From contig JALEZZ010000068.1 in the NCBI GenBank assembly GCA_022773585.1, forward strand, positions 1 to 45,947: DNA of 45,947 bases, given 5' to 3'. The stretch is from Selenomonas sp. (lineage in GTDB: Bacteria > Bacillota > Negativicutes > Selenomonadales > Selenomonadaceae). The first letter of the stretch is position 1. Each line of letters opens with the position of its first letter. The position numbers were made by a program, and so were the translations under genes. Positions 15,412 to 23,798 of the stretch are shown here, piece by piece. Under the pieces are notes generated by a model that saw nothing but the letters and a program-made list of their open reading frames with translations, did not search any database and was not told the origin of the DNA.

Positions 15412-15455
15412 AGGTGCGTTCGTCAATAGAATGTTTCGTTGTACGTAAAAGTTTC

Positions 15456-15658
15456 TTCGCGAAGCAACCATTTTCTTCGGGGCGGCTGGGGAACGGCATA
15501 AGGAAACTTTTAGCTGGGCGGACAGAAGAACGTGCCATTGTTTATCGGCGTATCGAGCTGTCAGAAAGAACATTTTTTTATCGATGCTTCAAGTCCGCAG
15601 CAGCGTTGTTTCCGTTGCCATTCCCCAGCCGCCCGCGAAGCAGAACCATTCTTCGCGA
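15456..15658. repeat. Long imperfect inverted repeat upstream of the CNNM gene
   Basis: Arms of about 50 nt (15456-15507 and 15608-15658) pair imperfectly. The best stretch is GGCGGCTGGGGAACGGCA with TTGCCATTCCCCAGCCGCC, flanked by GGAAAC/GTTTCC and by CGCGAAG-type ends. Shorter inner pairing occurs (GCGGAC near 15519 with GTCCGC near 15593). No convincing reading frame lies in it. It could be a decayed palindromic repeat of another family or a structured leader. Confidence 0.6.
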
Positions 15659-15702
15659 CGATTGTAGTAACTTTCAACTTTTCAGGAGGCCCCACAACAT
15701 CT

Positions 15703-17052
15703 ATGGACATCATCCCGATCCTCCTTCAACTTTTCCTCGTTCTCTTCCTCATCTTCATGAACGGCTTCTTCGTCGCGGCGGAGTTTTCCGTTGTGAAGAT
15801 CCGTCCTTCGCGCCTTGAGACGCTGATCGAGGCGGGGAACAAGCGGGCGGCGTATGCCAAGAAGCTCACCGACCACCTCGACACCTCGCTTTCCGTCACG
15901 CAGCTCGGCATCACGCTCGCTTCTCTCGGTCTCGGCTGGGTCGGCGAGCCGTTCGTCGCGACGCTGATCCTGCCGCTCACGCGGATGGCAGGCCTCGATG
16001 ACGCTGTCGGGCACACGATTTCGCTCGCGCTCGCTTTCGCCATCATCACGGGCGGCCACATCGTGCTCGGCGAGCTTACGCCGAAGACGATGGCGATCCA
16101 GAACGTCGAGCATATCGTCCTGACCGTCGCGCTGCCGATGCTCATTTTCGAGCGCATCATGTACCCGTTCGTCTGGCTGCTGAACCACGTCGCGAACTGG
16201 GTCGCGGCGCGCATGGGCTTCGAGGCGGCCGGCGAGGGCGAAGAGGCGCACACGGAAGAGGAAATCCGCCTGTTGATGGAGGAAAGCTACAAGCAGGGCC
16301 TCATCGACGACACGGAAGCCGACTTTGTTGACAACGTCTTCGACTTCACCGACCTCAACGTGCGCGAAATCATGACGCCGCGCACGGACATGGTCTGCCT
16401 CTACATCGAGGACGACCTCGACACGAACCTCCACGTCGTTTTCGAGGAACAGCTCACGCGCTATCCGCTCTGCAAAGAGGACAAGGATCACGTCATCGGT
16501 TTCATCCACGTCAAAGACCTCATGAAGGCGCTCTACACGACGCCGGGCCGTCGCATCAACCTGCGCCGCCTCGTGCGCAAGGCGCTCGTCGTGCCGGACA
16601 GCATGGATGTCTCTGTCCTGCTCAAGACCATGCAGAAGAAGCGCGCCCAGATGGCCATCGTCGTCGACGAGTACGGCGGCACGGCCGGCATGGTGACACT
16701 CGAAGACATCGTCGAGGAAATCGTCGGCGACATTCAGGACGAGTTCGACGAAGAGCGCCCGACGGCCGAGCAGCGCGGCGACTGCATCTTTTCCGTCGAT
16801 GCAAAGCTGCTGCTCGAAGAGCTCGAAGACATCCTCGAAATCGACATCGACGACGTCGACGTGGACAGCATTGGCGGCTGGCTCTATGCCCAGCTCGGCA
16901 TGGCGCCGCGCATCGGCCAGATGGCGTCGTACCGCGGCCATGCATTCTACGTCGAAGAAGTCGACGGCGTCCGCATCACGCGCATCCTGATCCACCGCGC
17001 CGCGCCGCTCACCGAAGAACACGACGAGATTGTCGACATGCGCGAGGAATGA
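15703..17052 (+). CDS. CNNM/CorC-type transporter (DUF21-CBS-CorC_HlyC)
   Basis: Inner-membrane protein of the hemolysin C/CNNM family, usually linked to Mg2+ or Co2+ efflux. The 449-aa protein begins with a hydrophobic helix (IPILLQLFLVLFLIFMNGFFVAAEF) and a DUF21 domain with LGITLASLGLGWVGEP and the conserved GELTPKTMAI near residue 125. Two CBS domains follow (IMTPRTDMVCLYIEDDL near residue 222; MAIVVDEYGGTAGMVTLEDIVEEIVG near residue 318), then a C-terminal CorC_HlyC domain ending with MREE. ATG 15703 follows AGGAGG; longer frames extend upstream into the inverted repeat but lack any ribosome-binding site. The true ion is unknown. Confidence 0.92.
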   Translation: MDIIPILLQLFLVLFLIFMNGFFVAAEFSVVKIRPSRLETLIEAGNKRAAYAKKLTDHLDTSLSVTQLGITLASLGLGWVGEPFVATLILPLTRMAGLDDAVGHTISLALAFAIITGGHIVLGELTPKTMAIQNVEHIVLTVALPMLIFERIMYPFVWLLNHVANWVAARMGFEAAGEGEEAHTEEEIRLLMEESYKQGLIDDTEADFVDNVFDFTDLNVREIMTPRTDMVCLYIEDDLDTNLHVVFEEQLTRYPLCKEDKDHVIGFIHVKDLMKALYTTPGRRINLRRLVRKALVVPDSMDVSVLLKTMQKKRAQMAIVVDEYGGTAGMVTLEDIVEEIVGDIQDEFDEERPTAEQRGDCIFSVDAKLLLEELEDILEIDIDDVDVDSIGGWLYAQLGMAPRIGQMASYRGHAFYVEEVDGVRITRILIHRAAPLTEEHDEIVDMREE

Positions 17053-17127
17053 AAATAAGGGAACGGAAACAAGTACCTGTTTGTGAAATTTCTTGCATCG
17101 CCCCTATTCTTTTCGGGCAGAACACGT

Positions 17128-17133
17128 TATAAT
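17128..17133 (+). promoter_or_regulatory. Probable -10 box for the ABC-F gene
   Basis: TATAAT at 17128-17133, 50 nt before the start codon. No good -35 box lies at the right distance (TATTCT at 17105 is a poor match), so this call rests on the -10 box alone. Confidence 0.4.
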
Positions 17134-17183
17134 GATAAAGATGGTATGGAAAGACATGCCATTTCTGGAAAGAGGAATCCTTC

Positions 17184-19127
17184 ATGCTGCTGACCCTGGA
17201 AAACTTCACGAAAAGCTATGGCGAAAAGACGCTGTTTGCGGGCGTCGATTTCAGCATCGATGACGGCGAGCGCGTCGGCATCGTCGGCGTGAATGGCACG
17301 GGGAAGAGCACGTTCCTCAAAGCCGTCGCGGGGCTGACACCCGTCGATGACGGCACGCGCATCGAGCGGCGCGGCCTGCGCGTGGAGATGCTCGCACAGG
17401 ACAAGGTTTTTGCGTCTGAGAACACCGTGCTCATGGAGGTCTTCCGCGGCACGTCGCCGCTCATGCAGGCGCTGCGCGATTACGAACTCGCGCTGCGGGC
17501 GGCGGAAGAGCGGCCAGACGACGCGAAGGTGCAGCAGGCGCTCGCGAAGTGTTCGGCGGCCATCGACGCGGCGGGCGGCTGGCAGCTCGAGAGCGAGGCG
17601 AAGACGGTGCTGACGCAGCTCGGCATCACGGATTTCGCCGCGCCCGTCGGCACGCTCTCAGGCGGCGAGCAGAAGCGCCTCGCGCTCGCGACAGCGCTCG
17701 TGCAGCCCTGCGACCTGCTGCTCCTCGACGAGCCGACGAACCATCTCGACAGCGAGACGATTGCGTGGCTCGAGACGTATCTTTCGGGCCGCAAAGGCGC
17801 GCTCCTGATGGTCACGCATGACCGTTATTTCCTCGACCGCACGGCGACGAAGATTCTCGAGCTCGATAAAGGCCATGCCTACACCTACACGGGCAACTAC
17901 TCCGACTTCCTCGAGCAGAAGGCCGCACGCATCGAGCGCGAGCAGGCGAGCGAGGCGAAGCGGCAGAATTTCCTGCGCAACGAGCTCAAATGGCTGCGGC
18001 GCGGCGCGCAGGCGCGCTCGACGAAGCAGAAAGCGCGCATCGAGCGCTACGAAGAGGTCAAGGCGCAGACGCCCGACCTCGACCGCAGCACGGTTGAAAT
18101 CGGGCTCGCGGGCAGCCGCCTCGGCCGAACGGTCATCGAACTCGACCATGTCCATTATGAGGTCGATGGGCAGACCATCGTGAAAGATTTCTCTTACACG
18201 GTGCTGCGCCATGACCGTATGGCCATTCTCGGCCGCAACGGCACGGGCAAGACGACGCTGCTCGACATCATCGCGGGCAGGCTCGCGCCGACGTCGGGCA
18301 CGGTCAAGATCGGCCAGACGGTCAAGATCGGCTATTTCACGCAGAAAGCCGTGGAGATGGACGAGCGCCTGCGCGCCATCGAGTACATCGAGGAGGCCGC
18401 GCATACCATCACGCTCGCGGATGGCCAGGCGATTTCGGCCTCGCAGCTCATGGAGCGCTTCCTGTTTCCAGGGGCACTTCAGTGGACGCTGATTGCGCGG
18501 CTCTCGGGCGGCGAGAAACGGCGGCTGTATCTGCTGCGCATCCTGATGGAAGCGCCGAACGTGCTGCTCCTCGATGAGCCGACGAACGACCTCGACCTCG
18601 AGACGATGGCCGTGCTCGAAAGCTTCATTGACGATTTCAACGGCGCGATCATCCTCGTCTCGCACGACCGCTTCTTCGTCGACCGGCTCGCGGACAAATG
18701 TTTTGTTTACGAACCGGGCGGCGAGCTCCGTATGTATCCGGGCGGGTACAGCTATTACAAGGAGAAAGAAGCGGAAGAGCAGGCCGAGGCGGCAGCCGCA
18801 GAAGCGCAGAGGCCTGTGGCGCGAAAAGCAGCAACGGTGGCAGAAAGCAGCGCCGAGGCCGCGCCAGCGGCCAAGGGTGCGGATGAAAAAGCCGCCCGTC
18901 CGAAGAAGCTGACGTTCAAGGAGCAGAAGGAATACGCCGAGATCGAGGACATCATCGCGAGCAAGGAAGGCGAGCTCAAAGCGACCGAGCTCCTGATGCA
19001 GCAGAACGCCTCGGACTACGGCAAGCTCGCCGACCTCACAAAAGACCAGCAGCGCCTCCAAGCCGAGCTCGACCACCTCATGGAGCGCTGGGCTTACTTA
19101 GAAGAAGTAGCTGAATCCTCCACCTGA
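17184..19127 (+). CDS. ABC-F ATPase, Uup-like
   Basis: Soluble twin-ATPase of the ABC-F family, which act on ribosomes or, for Uup, also on branched DNA. The 647-aa protein has two ABC domains: Walker A GVNGTGKST with LSGGEQKRLALA and LLLLDEPTNHLD, then GRNGTGKTT with LSGGEKRRLYLL and VLLLDEPTNDLD. An arm/linker region lies between them (about residues 245-310, charged, NELKWLRRGAQARSTKQKAR). After a Glu/Ala-rich stretch, a C-terminal coiled coil (KLTFKEQKEYAEIEDIIASK, about residue 575 on) is the DNA-binding type seen in Uup. There are no membrane segments, so this is not a transporter. It is followed by half repeat G. Confidence 0.9.
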   Translation: MLLTLENFTKSYGEKTLFAGVDFSIDDGERVGIVGVNGTGKSTFLKAVAGLTPVDDGTRIERRGLRVEMLAQDKVFASENTVLMEVFRGTSPLMQALRDYELALRAAEERPDDAKVQQALAKCSAAIDAAGGWQLESEAKTVLTQLGITDFAAPVGTLSGGEQKRLALATALVQPCDLLLLDEPTNHLDSETIAWLETYLSGRKGALLMVTHDRYFLDRTATKILELDKGHAYTYTGNYSDFLEQKAARIEREQASEAKRQNFLRNELKWLRRGAQARSTKQKARIERYEEVKAQTPDLDRSTVEIGLAGSRLGRTVIELDHVHYEVDGQTIVKDFSYTVLRHDRMAILGRNGTGKTTLLDIIAGRLAPTSGTVKIGQTVKIGYFTQKAVEMDERLRAIEYIEEAAHTITLADGQAISASQLMERFLFPGALQWTLIARLSGGEKRRLYLLRILMEAPNVLLLDEPTNDLDLETMAVLESFIDDFNGAIILVSHDRFFVDRLADKCFVYEPGGELRMYPGGYSYYKEKEAEEQAEAAAAEAQRPVARKAATVAESSAEAAPAAKGADEKAARPKKLTFKEQKEYAEIEDIIASKEGELKATELLMQQNASDYGKLADLTKDQQRLQAELDHLMERWAYLEEVAESST

Positions 19128-19129
19128 AA

Positions 19130-19225
19130 GCCTCCCTCTTTGAGGGAGGGGGACCGCGAAGCGGTGGTGGGAGTCCCCTGTACGGCAAAACAACCCGCAC
19201 AATATAAACTTCCGCGGGTGCGATA
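19130..19225. repeat. Half copy G of the palindromic repeat (core subtype 2)
   Basis: Left half only: end hairpin CCTCCCTC/GAGGGAGG, hairpin ACCGC-GAA-GCGGT, core GGGAGTCCCCTGTA and the left arm of the subtype 2 inner stem, AACTTCCGCGGGTGCG (19209-19224). The same arm with its partner is complete in copy K (45690 on). The half copy ends 21 nt before the hexokinase start and so probably forms part of its leader. Confidence 0.75.
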
Positions 19226-19245
19226 TAGAAAAGGAGAACCGAATC

Positions 19246-20544
19246 ATGTCATTTGACCAGAACCAATTCGAATCCATCCTCAGCGACTTCACCATCGACA
19301 GCGACGAGCTGCGCGAAATCGCGGGGGCGTTCCGCTATGACCTCAAGCAGGGCCTCAAGGATCCTGACCTCAGCTCCATGCGCATGCTGAAGTCCTACAT
19401 CGGCCTGCCGACGCGCAAAGAGACGGGCGAGTACCTCGCGCTCGACTTCGGCGGCACGAATGTCCGCGTGCTGCGCATCCGCCTCGATGGCGACGGCAAG
19501 TTCGAAGTCCTCAAGAAAGTTGCAAAGCCGCTCGTCGTGCCCGGCAAGTACAACTACATCGCCGCCGATGCTACCGCTGACCAGATGTTCGGCTTCATCG
19601 CTGACCTCGTGGAAGAGGCCGTCGAGGGCGACCACACGAAGAAGTATTTCCTTGGCCACACGTTCTCGTTCCCGTCCGAGCAGACCGACCTCTACAACGC
19701 AAAGCTCATCATCTGGACGAAGGAATTCGCGACGCCGGGCGTCGAGGGCAAGGTCGTCAACGACCTGCTGAAAGACGCGCTCCACAAGAAAGGCCTCGAC
19801 AACGTCGAGCCGACGGCCGTCATCAACGACACGGTTGCCGTCCAGCTCGCGGCCGCTTACAAGCATGACAACGTCAACATCGGCTGCATCTACGCGACGG
19901 GTCACAATACCTGCTACCTCGAACCGTATGCCGACAGCGCGCAGGAGCCGATGATCCTGAACCTCGAATCGGGCGGCTTCAACCGCCTGACGCCGGGCCG
20001 CTTCGACGTCGAGCTCGACAAGGCTTCGGAGAAGCCGGGCGAGCAGCGCCTCGAAAAGATGGTCTCGGGCCGCTACATGGGCGAGCTCTTCGGCATGGCG
20101 CTCGCCGAGCTCCTTGGCGAAAAAGGCAAGAACTACGGCTTCACGAGCATCGACATGTCGGCCATCATGGACGACGAGGATCCGCAGCGTCCGGCCATCA
20201 TCAAGCTCGTCGCGGAAAAGACGGGTCACACGCTCGATGCCGCTGACGCCGACAAGGTGCAGGACCTCGTTCTGCGCATCGTGAACCGTTCGGCGCGCCT
20301 TGTCGCCGCTTCGTTCGTCGGCATCCTCTGGCAGCTGCAGGGCGCGGAGCAGCACCTCGCACCGCAGACGATTGCTGTCGACGGCTCCGTCTATGAAAAG
20401 ATGCCGCATGCGAAAGAGAACCTCATGAAGGGCCTCTCCGAGCTCCTCGGCGAAGACGCCGCGCAGGTCACGACCGTCCTCGAAAACGGCGGCTCGGGCC
20501 TCGGCGCCGCCATCGCCGCTGCCGTAGCCGCCAGCCGCGCTTGA
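19246..20544 (+). CDS. Eukaryotic-type hexokinase
   Basis: ATP-dependent phosphorylation of glucose or other hexoses to the 6-phosphate. The 432-aa protein has the layout of the eukaryotic hexokinase family and not of the ROK or Glk families: LALDFGGTNVRVLRI (about residues 65-79, phosphate 1), GHTFSFPSEQTDL (about 139-151, sugar binding), WTKEFATPGVEGKVV, INDTVAVQLAAAY (about 194-206, with the catalytic Asp in NDT), GHNTCYLE, LESGGFNRL and a C-terminal ENGGSGLGAAIAAAVA (adenosine region). GGAGAACCGAATC precedes the ATG. Such enzymes are rare in bacteria. It sits alone between the ABC-F gene and rpoN, flanked by repeat copies G and H. Confidence 0.92.
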   Translation: MSFDQNQFESILSDFTIDSDELREIAGAFRYDLKQGLKDPDLSSMRMLKSYIGLPTRKETGEYLALDFGGTNVRVLRIRLDGDGKFEVLKKVAKPLVVPGKYNYIAADATADQMFGFIADLVEEAVEGDHTKKYFLGHTFSFPSEQTDLYNAKLIIWTKEFATPGVEGKVVNDLLKDALHKKGLDNVEPTAVINDTVAVQLAAAYKHDNVNIGCIYATGHNTCYLEPYADSAQEPMILNLESGGFNRLTPGRFDVELDKASEKPGEQRLEKMVSGRYMGELFGMALAELLGEKGKNYGFTSIDMSAIMDDEDPQRPAIIKLVAEKTGHTLDAADADKVQDLVLRIVNRSARLVAASFVGILWQLQGAEQHLAPQTIAVDGSVYEKMPHAKENLMKGLSELLGEDAAQVTTVLENGGSGLGAAIAAAVAASRA

Positions 20545-20605
20545 GCCCCCTTCTCTGAGGGGGGATGGGCCCGAAGGGCGGGGGGAGTAGCGTCGTAACG
20601 ATATT
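20545..20605. repeat. Half copy H of the palindromic repeat (core subtype 4)
   Basis: End hairpin GCCCCCTT/GGGGGG, hairpin GGGCCC-GAAGGGC and core GGGGGAGTAGCGTCGTAACG, directly after the hexokinase stop. The core matches that in copy I at 33187-33300. Confidence 0.7.
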
Positions 20606-20646
20606 CTCTAGCCAATCAATAAAGCATCACTGAAGGAAACAGCCGC

Positions 20647-22068
20647 ATGGAACAGTCACAAGCGCTCACCCAGAACCTCTCTCAGCATCTCGCCATGACG
20701 ATGAAGATGCAGCAGGCCATCAAGATTCTCGCGCTCCCCGCGCAGGAGCTGCGCGGCTTGATTGAAAAGGAGTATCTGGAAAATCCAGCGCTCGAAATCG
20801 ACTACGACCATGCGGCGCTTTCTTTTGAGGAAACAGCGGGAGCACCGGACATGGCGCGCGAAGAGCGCGAGCAGGCGTATCGCGCCGAGGACATCTCGGC
20901 GCTCGCGAGCTACCTCGGCAGCCCGGAGCGCGATGACGGCTGGAGCGGCGGCGAGAGCCGAGAGACCCGCGAGAACCGTGCGTTCGAGCAGGCGAAGCCC
21001 GTGAGCCGCACGCTCGAAGAAGAACTGCTTGAGCAGGTCGAGTTCGCTTATCCTGCGGGACGCGAGAAAGAAAAGGCGCTCGCCGTCTTCCTCGTCGGCT
21101 CCATTGATGAGCGCGGCTACCTCGCCGTGCCGCTTTCCGAGGCCGCCCGCGCGACCGGCACGACGGAGGCAGAGGCCGCAAAAGTGCTCGCCACCATCCA
21201 GTCCTTCGAGCCCGCTGGCGTCGGTGCGCGCACGCTCGCAGAATGCCTGCGCCTGCAGGCGAAGCGGCGCGGCATCTACGAGGGTCTTGTCGCGCGCATC
21301 ATCGACGCGCACCTCGAGGACGTCGCGGGTTCCCATCTCAAGGAAATCGCGTCCGCCGAAGGCGTGCGCCCGTCTGACGTCCAGATGGCCGTCGACATCG
21401 TGCGCACGCTGACGCCGAAGCCCGGCGCGGCCTATGGCTCAGATGACCCCGGCTACATCACGCCCGACGTCATCGTGCGGCCGTACGGCGCAGGCTGGCG
21501 CATCGAGCTCACGAGCGGCGGCGTGCCCGGCCTCCATATCTCGCGTCTCTATCAGGAGGCGGCGGGTTATGATGAGGAGACGCAGTCGTACATCCGCGGC
21601 CGCCTGAGCGCGGCGGCGTGGCTCATCAAGAACATCGAGACGCGCCGCGAGACCATCCGCCGCGTCGCCGAGGAAATCGTGCGCCGCCAGCGCCCCGTGC
21701 TGACAGACGGCCTCTCGCGCCTCGTCCCTATGACGATGCAGGACGTCGCCGAGGCGGCAGACGTCCACGAATCGACTGTCAGCCGCGCCGTGCAGGGCAA
21801 GTACATCGAGATGCCGAGCGGCATCTACCCGATGAAAGCCTTCTTCACGGCAAACCTCGCAGCCGGGGCAGGGGAGGCCTACGGCGCCCGCCAGGTGCAG
21901 GACGCGCTCGCCGCCCTCGTCGCGGCCGAAGACCCGAAAAAGCCGCTTTCCGACGCGAAACTCGCGAAGCTCCTTGCGGACAAAGGTCTCGAAATCTCCC
22001 GTCGCACCGTCGTCAAATACCGCGAACAGCTCGGCATCCCGTCGTCGGTCAAGCGAAAACGGTACTGA
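20647..22068 (+). CDS. rpoN: RNA polymerase sigma-54 factor
   Basis: Alternative sigma factor recognising -24/-12 promoters and needing AAA+ activators. The 473-aa protein has the Gln/Leu-rich activator-interacting region I (QALTQNLSQHLAMTMKMQQAIKIL, residues 5-28), an acidic region II, a core-binding domain (about 115-300), the helix-turn-helix MTMQDVAEAADVHESTVSRAVQGKY (about 360-384) and a C-terminal RpoN box ISRRTVVKYREQLGIP (about 449-464). AAGGA lies 9 nt before the ATG. No enhancer-binding activator is found in the window, and no clear -24/-12 promoter was recognised, so its regulon is elsewhere. Confidence 0.96.
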   Translation: MEQSQALTQNLSQHLAMTMKMQQAIKILALPAQELRGLIEKEYLENPALEIDYDHAALSFEETAGAPDMAREEREQAYRAEDISALASYLGSPERDDGWSGGESRETRENRAFEQAKPVSRTLEEELLEQVEFAYPAGREKEKALAVFLVGSIDERGYLAVPLSEAARATGTTEAEAAKVLATIQSFEPAGVGARTLAECLRLQAKRRGIYEGLVARIIDAHLEDVAGSHLKEIASAEGVRPSDVQMAVDIVRTLTPKPGAAYGSDDPGYITPDVIVRPYGAGWRIELTSGGVPGLHISRLYQEAAGYDEETQSYIRGRLSAAAWLIKNIETRRETIRRVAEEIVRRQRPVLTDGLSRLVPMTMQDVAEAADVHESTVSRAVQGKYIEMPSGIYPMKAFFTANLAAGAGEAYGARQVQDALAALVAAEDPKKPLSDAKLAKLLADKGLEISRRTVVKYREQLGIPSSVKRKRY

Positions 22069-22112
22069 ATTCCGCAACATGCAATATCCATAAACTCCAT
22101 GAAGCTTCCAAG

Positions 22113-22147
22113 AGCAGCTGCACGACTTTGCGTGCGGCTGCTTTTTT
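22113..22147 (+). terminator. Intrinsic terminator of rpoN
   Basis: Stem AGCAGCTGCACG (22113-22124) / CGTGCGGCTGCT (22131-22142) with one T-G pair, loop of 6, then TTTTTT to 22147. Confidence 0.9.
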
Positions 22148-22246
22148 ATGACCATCCTCCTTGTTCTTCTTTTCACTTGCTCGACGTTAGGTTTACACAT
22201 TTCCACCTATAAAACAATAAGTTTTCAATAAAGTGTCACTTTTCAC

Positions 22247-22275
22247 TTGCTTTTCTGGAGATACCTGTGTATGAT
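22247..22275 (+). promoter_or_regulatory. Promoter of ndh
   Basis: TTGCTT (22247-22252), 17-bp spacer, TATGAT (22270-22275). The -35 overlaps the second of two direct repeats CTTTTCACTTGC (22169-22180 and 22239-22250). Confidence 0.6.
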
Positions 22276-22299
22276 AGGACGCGTCAAGAGAAAGTTACG

Positions 22300-22336
22300 G
22301 AATTCACGTTAAAGAATTCACGTGACAGATTTCACA
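22300..22336 (+). promoter_or_regulatory. Three evenly spaced TTCAC motifs in the ndh leader
   Basis: TTCAC occurs at 22303, 22317 and 22331, exactly 14 bp apart; the first two are part of a direct repeat GAATTCACG. They lie 28-60 bp after the -10 box and could be a downstream operator array. Confidence 0.4.
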
Positions 22337-22373
22337 AGGGATGCAGGTAATTAGATTGCAGGAGATGTTTTTC

Positions 22374-23648
22374 ATGCCAGAGAAGAAACCACATGTCGTC
22401 ATCGTCGGTGCCGGATTCGGCGGCATCAAGCTCGCGAAAACGCTCGGAAAAGAAAACGTCGAGATCACGCTCGTCGACCGCCACAACTTCCAACTATTCC
22501 AGCCGCTGCTGTACCAGGTCTCGACGGCCGTCCTGTCCGAGGATGAAATCGCGTATCCGGTTCGCGCGTTCTTCCGCAACTATTCGAATGTCGAGTTCTT
22601 CATGGCAAAGGCCGAGGGCGTCGATCAGGCGCGCCGCGTGCTGCTGACGAACCACGGCGAGATTCCGTATGACTATCTCGTGCTGGCAGCCGGCTCGACG
22701 ACGAACTTCTTCGGCATGGAGAGCGTCGAGCGCAACTCGTACGGCATGAAGACGCTGCAGGAAGCGCTGCACATCCGCAACCATGTGCTCCACATGTTCG
22801 AGCGCGCGAACAAGCGCGAGGACAGCGAGGAGGAGCGCCGCCGCATGCTGACGTTCGTCGTCGTCGGCGGCGGCCCGACGGGCATCGAGGAAGCGGGCGC
22901 GATTGCAGAGCTCGTCGACATCCAGAGGAAAGAGTTCCATCACCTCGATTTCAATGAGGTCAGCGTCAAGCTCATCGAGGCGACGCCGCATGTCCTGCCG
23001 ATGCTGACGCAGGATCTGCAGGACGAGGTTGTCCGCGTGCTCAGGAGCAAGGGCGTGGAAGTCCTGCTCGACACGCAGGTGGTCGACAACGATGGCAACA
23101 ACCTGAAGCTCAAGAGCGGCGAGGTCATCCCGACGAAGACCGTCATCTGGGCGGCCGGTGTCAAGGCGGTGCCGTTCATCGCGGATTGCGGCGGGGACGT
23201 CGACCGCGGCGGCCGCATCATCACAGATGAAAACTTGCGCGTCAAGGGCAGCGAACGCGTCTTCGCCATCGGCGACTGCGCGCACTTCCAGCTCGAGGGC
23301 ATGAAGCGCCCGCTCGCGACGATCGCGCCGGTCGCGACCCAAGGCGCGCTCGTCTGCGCGCGCAACATCATGCATGCCGTGCGCGGCGAAGCACTCGAAA
23401 AATTCGAGTACCACGATCTCGGCACGATGGCGACGATCGGCCGCGGCCGCGCCGTCGTGCAGAACGGCAGCTTCAAGATGAAGGGGTTCTTCGCGTGGGT
23501 TGCCTGGATGTTCGTCCATCTGCTCCGCCTCTCGGGCGCGCACACGAACATCACGGTCTGCCTCAAGTGGTTCTGGAACCTGTTCTCCGGCCTGCGCCTC
23601 GGCCGCATCATCACGAACATCCAGCTCGATGATGGAAAACAGAGATAA
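22374..23648 (+). CDS. ndh: Type II NADH dehydrogenase (NDH-2)
   Basis: FAD-dependent, non-proton-pumping oxidation of NADH with electrons passed to quinone at the inner face of the membrane. The 424-aa protein has the FAD Rossmann motif HVVIVGAGFGGIKLAK (residues 7-22), DRHNFQLFQPLLYQVST, the NADH-binding TFVVVGGGPTGIEEAGAIAEL (about 159-179), the family hallmark TVIWAAGVKA and the second FAD motif VFAIGDCAHFQ (about 300). A C-terminal amphipathic/hydrophobic stretch (FFAWVAWMFVHLLRLSG) fits membrane attachment. The ATG at 22374 is 9 nt after AGGAG; earlier in-frame ATGs lie before or in that site. Together with the hydrogenase it supplies the quinone pool. Confidence 0.92.
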   Translation: MPEKKPHVVIVGAGFGGIKLAKTLGKENVEITLVDRHNFQLFQPLLYQVSTAVLSEDEIAYPVRAFFRNYSNVEFFMAKAEGVDQARRVLLTNHGEIPYDYLVLAAGSTTNFFGMESVERNSYGMKTLQEALHIRNHVLHMFERANKREDSEEERRRMLTFVVVGGGPTGIEEAGAIAELVDIQRKEFHHLDFNEVSVKLIEATPHVLPMLTQDLQDEVVRVLRSKGVEVLLDTQVVDNDGNNLKLKSGEVIPTKTVIWAAGVKAVPFIADCGGDVDRGGRIITDENLRVKGSERVFAIGDCAHFQLEGMKRPLATIAPVATQGALVCARNIMHAVRGEALEKFEYHDLGTMATIGRGRAVVQNGSFKMKGFFAWVAWMFVHLLRLSGAHTNITVCLKWFWNLFSGLRLGRIITNIQLDDGKQR

Positions 23649-23679
23649 AAATTTTGTCCGAAATAATGAACGCACTGTC

Positions 23680-23707
23680 TTGCACAAAAAGATTTTTGTG
23701 CTATAAT
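23680..23707 (+). promoter_or_regulatory. Promoter with a built-in 20-bp palindrome, upstream of the binding-protein gene
   Basis: TTGCAC (23680-23685), 16-bp spacer, extended -10 TGCTATAAT (23699-23707). Between and overlapping the boxes, GCACAAAAAGATTTTTGTGC (23682-23701) has perfect 9-bp arms. The position is ideal for a repressor. Confidence 0.7.
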
Positions 23708-23728
23708 AGTGCCTGTAGATGAGCAAAG

Positions 23729-23758
23729 GAGCCCAGGATGTATTCCGTGGGCTCTTTT
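23729..23758 (+). terminator. Terminator-like hairpin in the leader of the binding-protein gene
   Basis: Stem GAGCCCA (23729-23735) / TGGGCTC (23748-23754), extendable by A-T pairs, followed by TTTT. It starts about 15 nt after the predicted transcription start and ends 40 nt before the start codon, so it may be an attenuator or produce a short RNA. Confidence 0.6.
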
Positions 23759-23798
23759 GTGTAAAATGATGTTGTGTACAAGAGAAAGCGGGGATCTT

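Noticed and set aside
15532..15702. N-terminal extension of the CNNM protein starting at 15532
   Set aside because: It would be encoded by the inverted repeat, has no ribosome-binding site, and would place 57 non-conserved residues before the normal first membrane helix.
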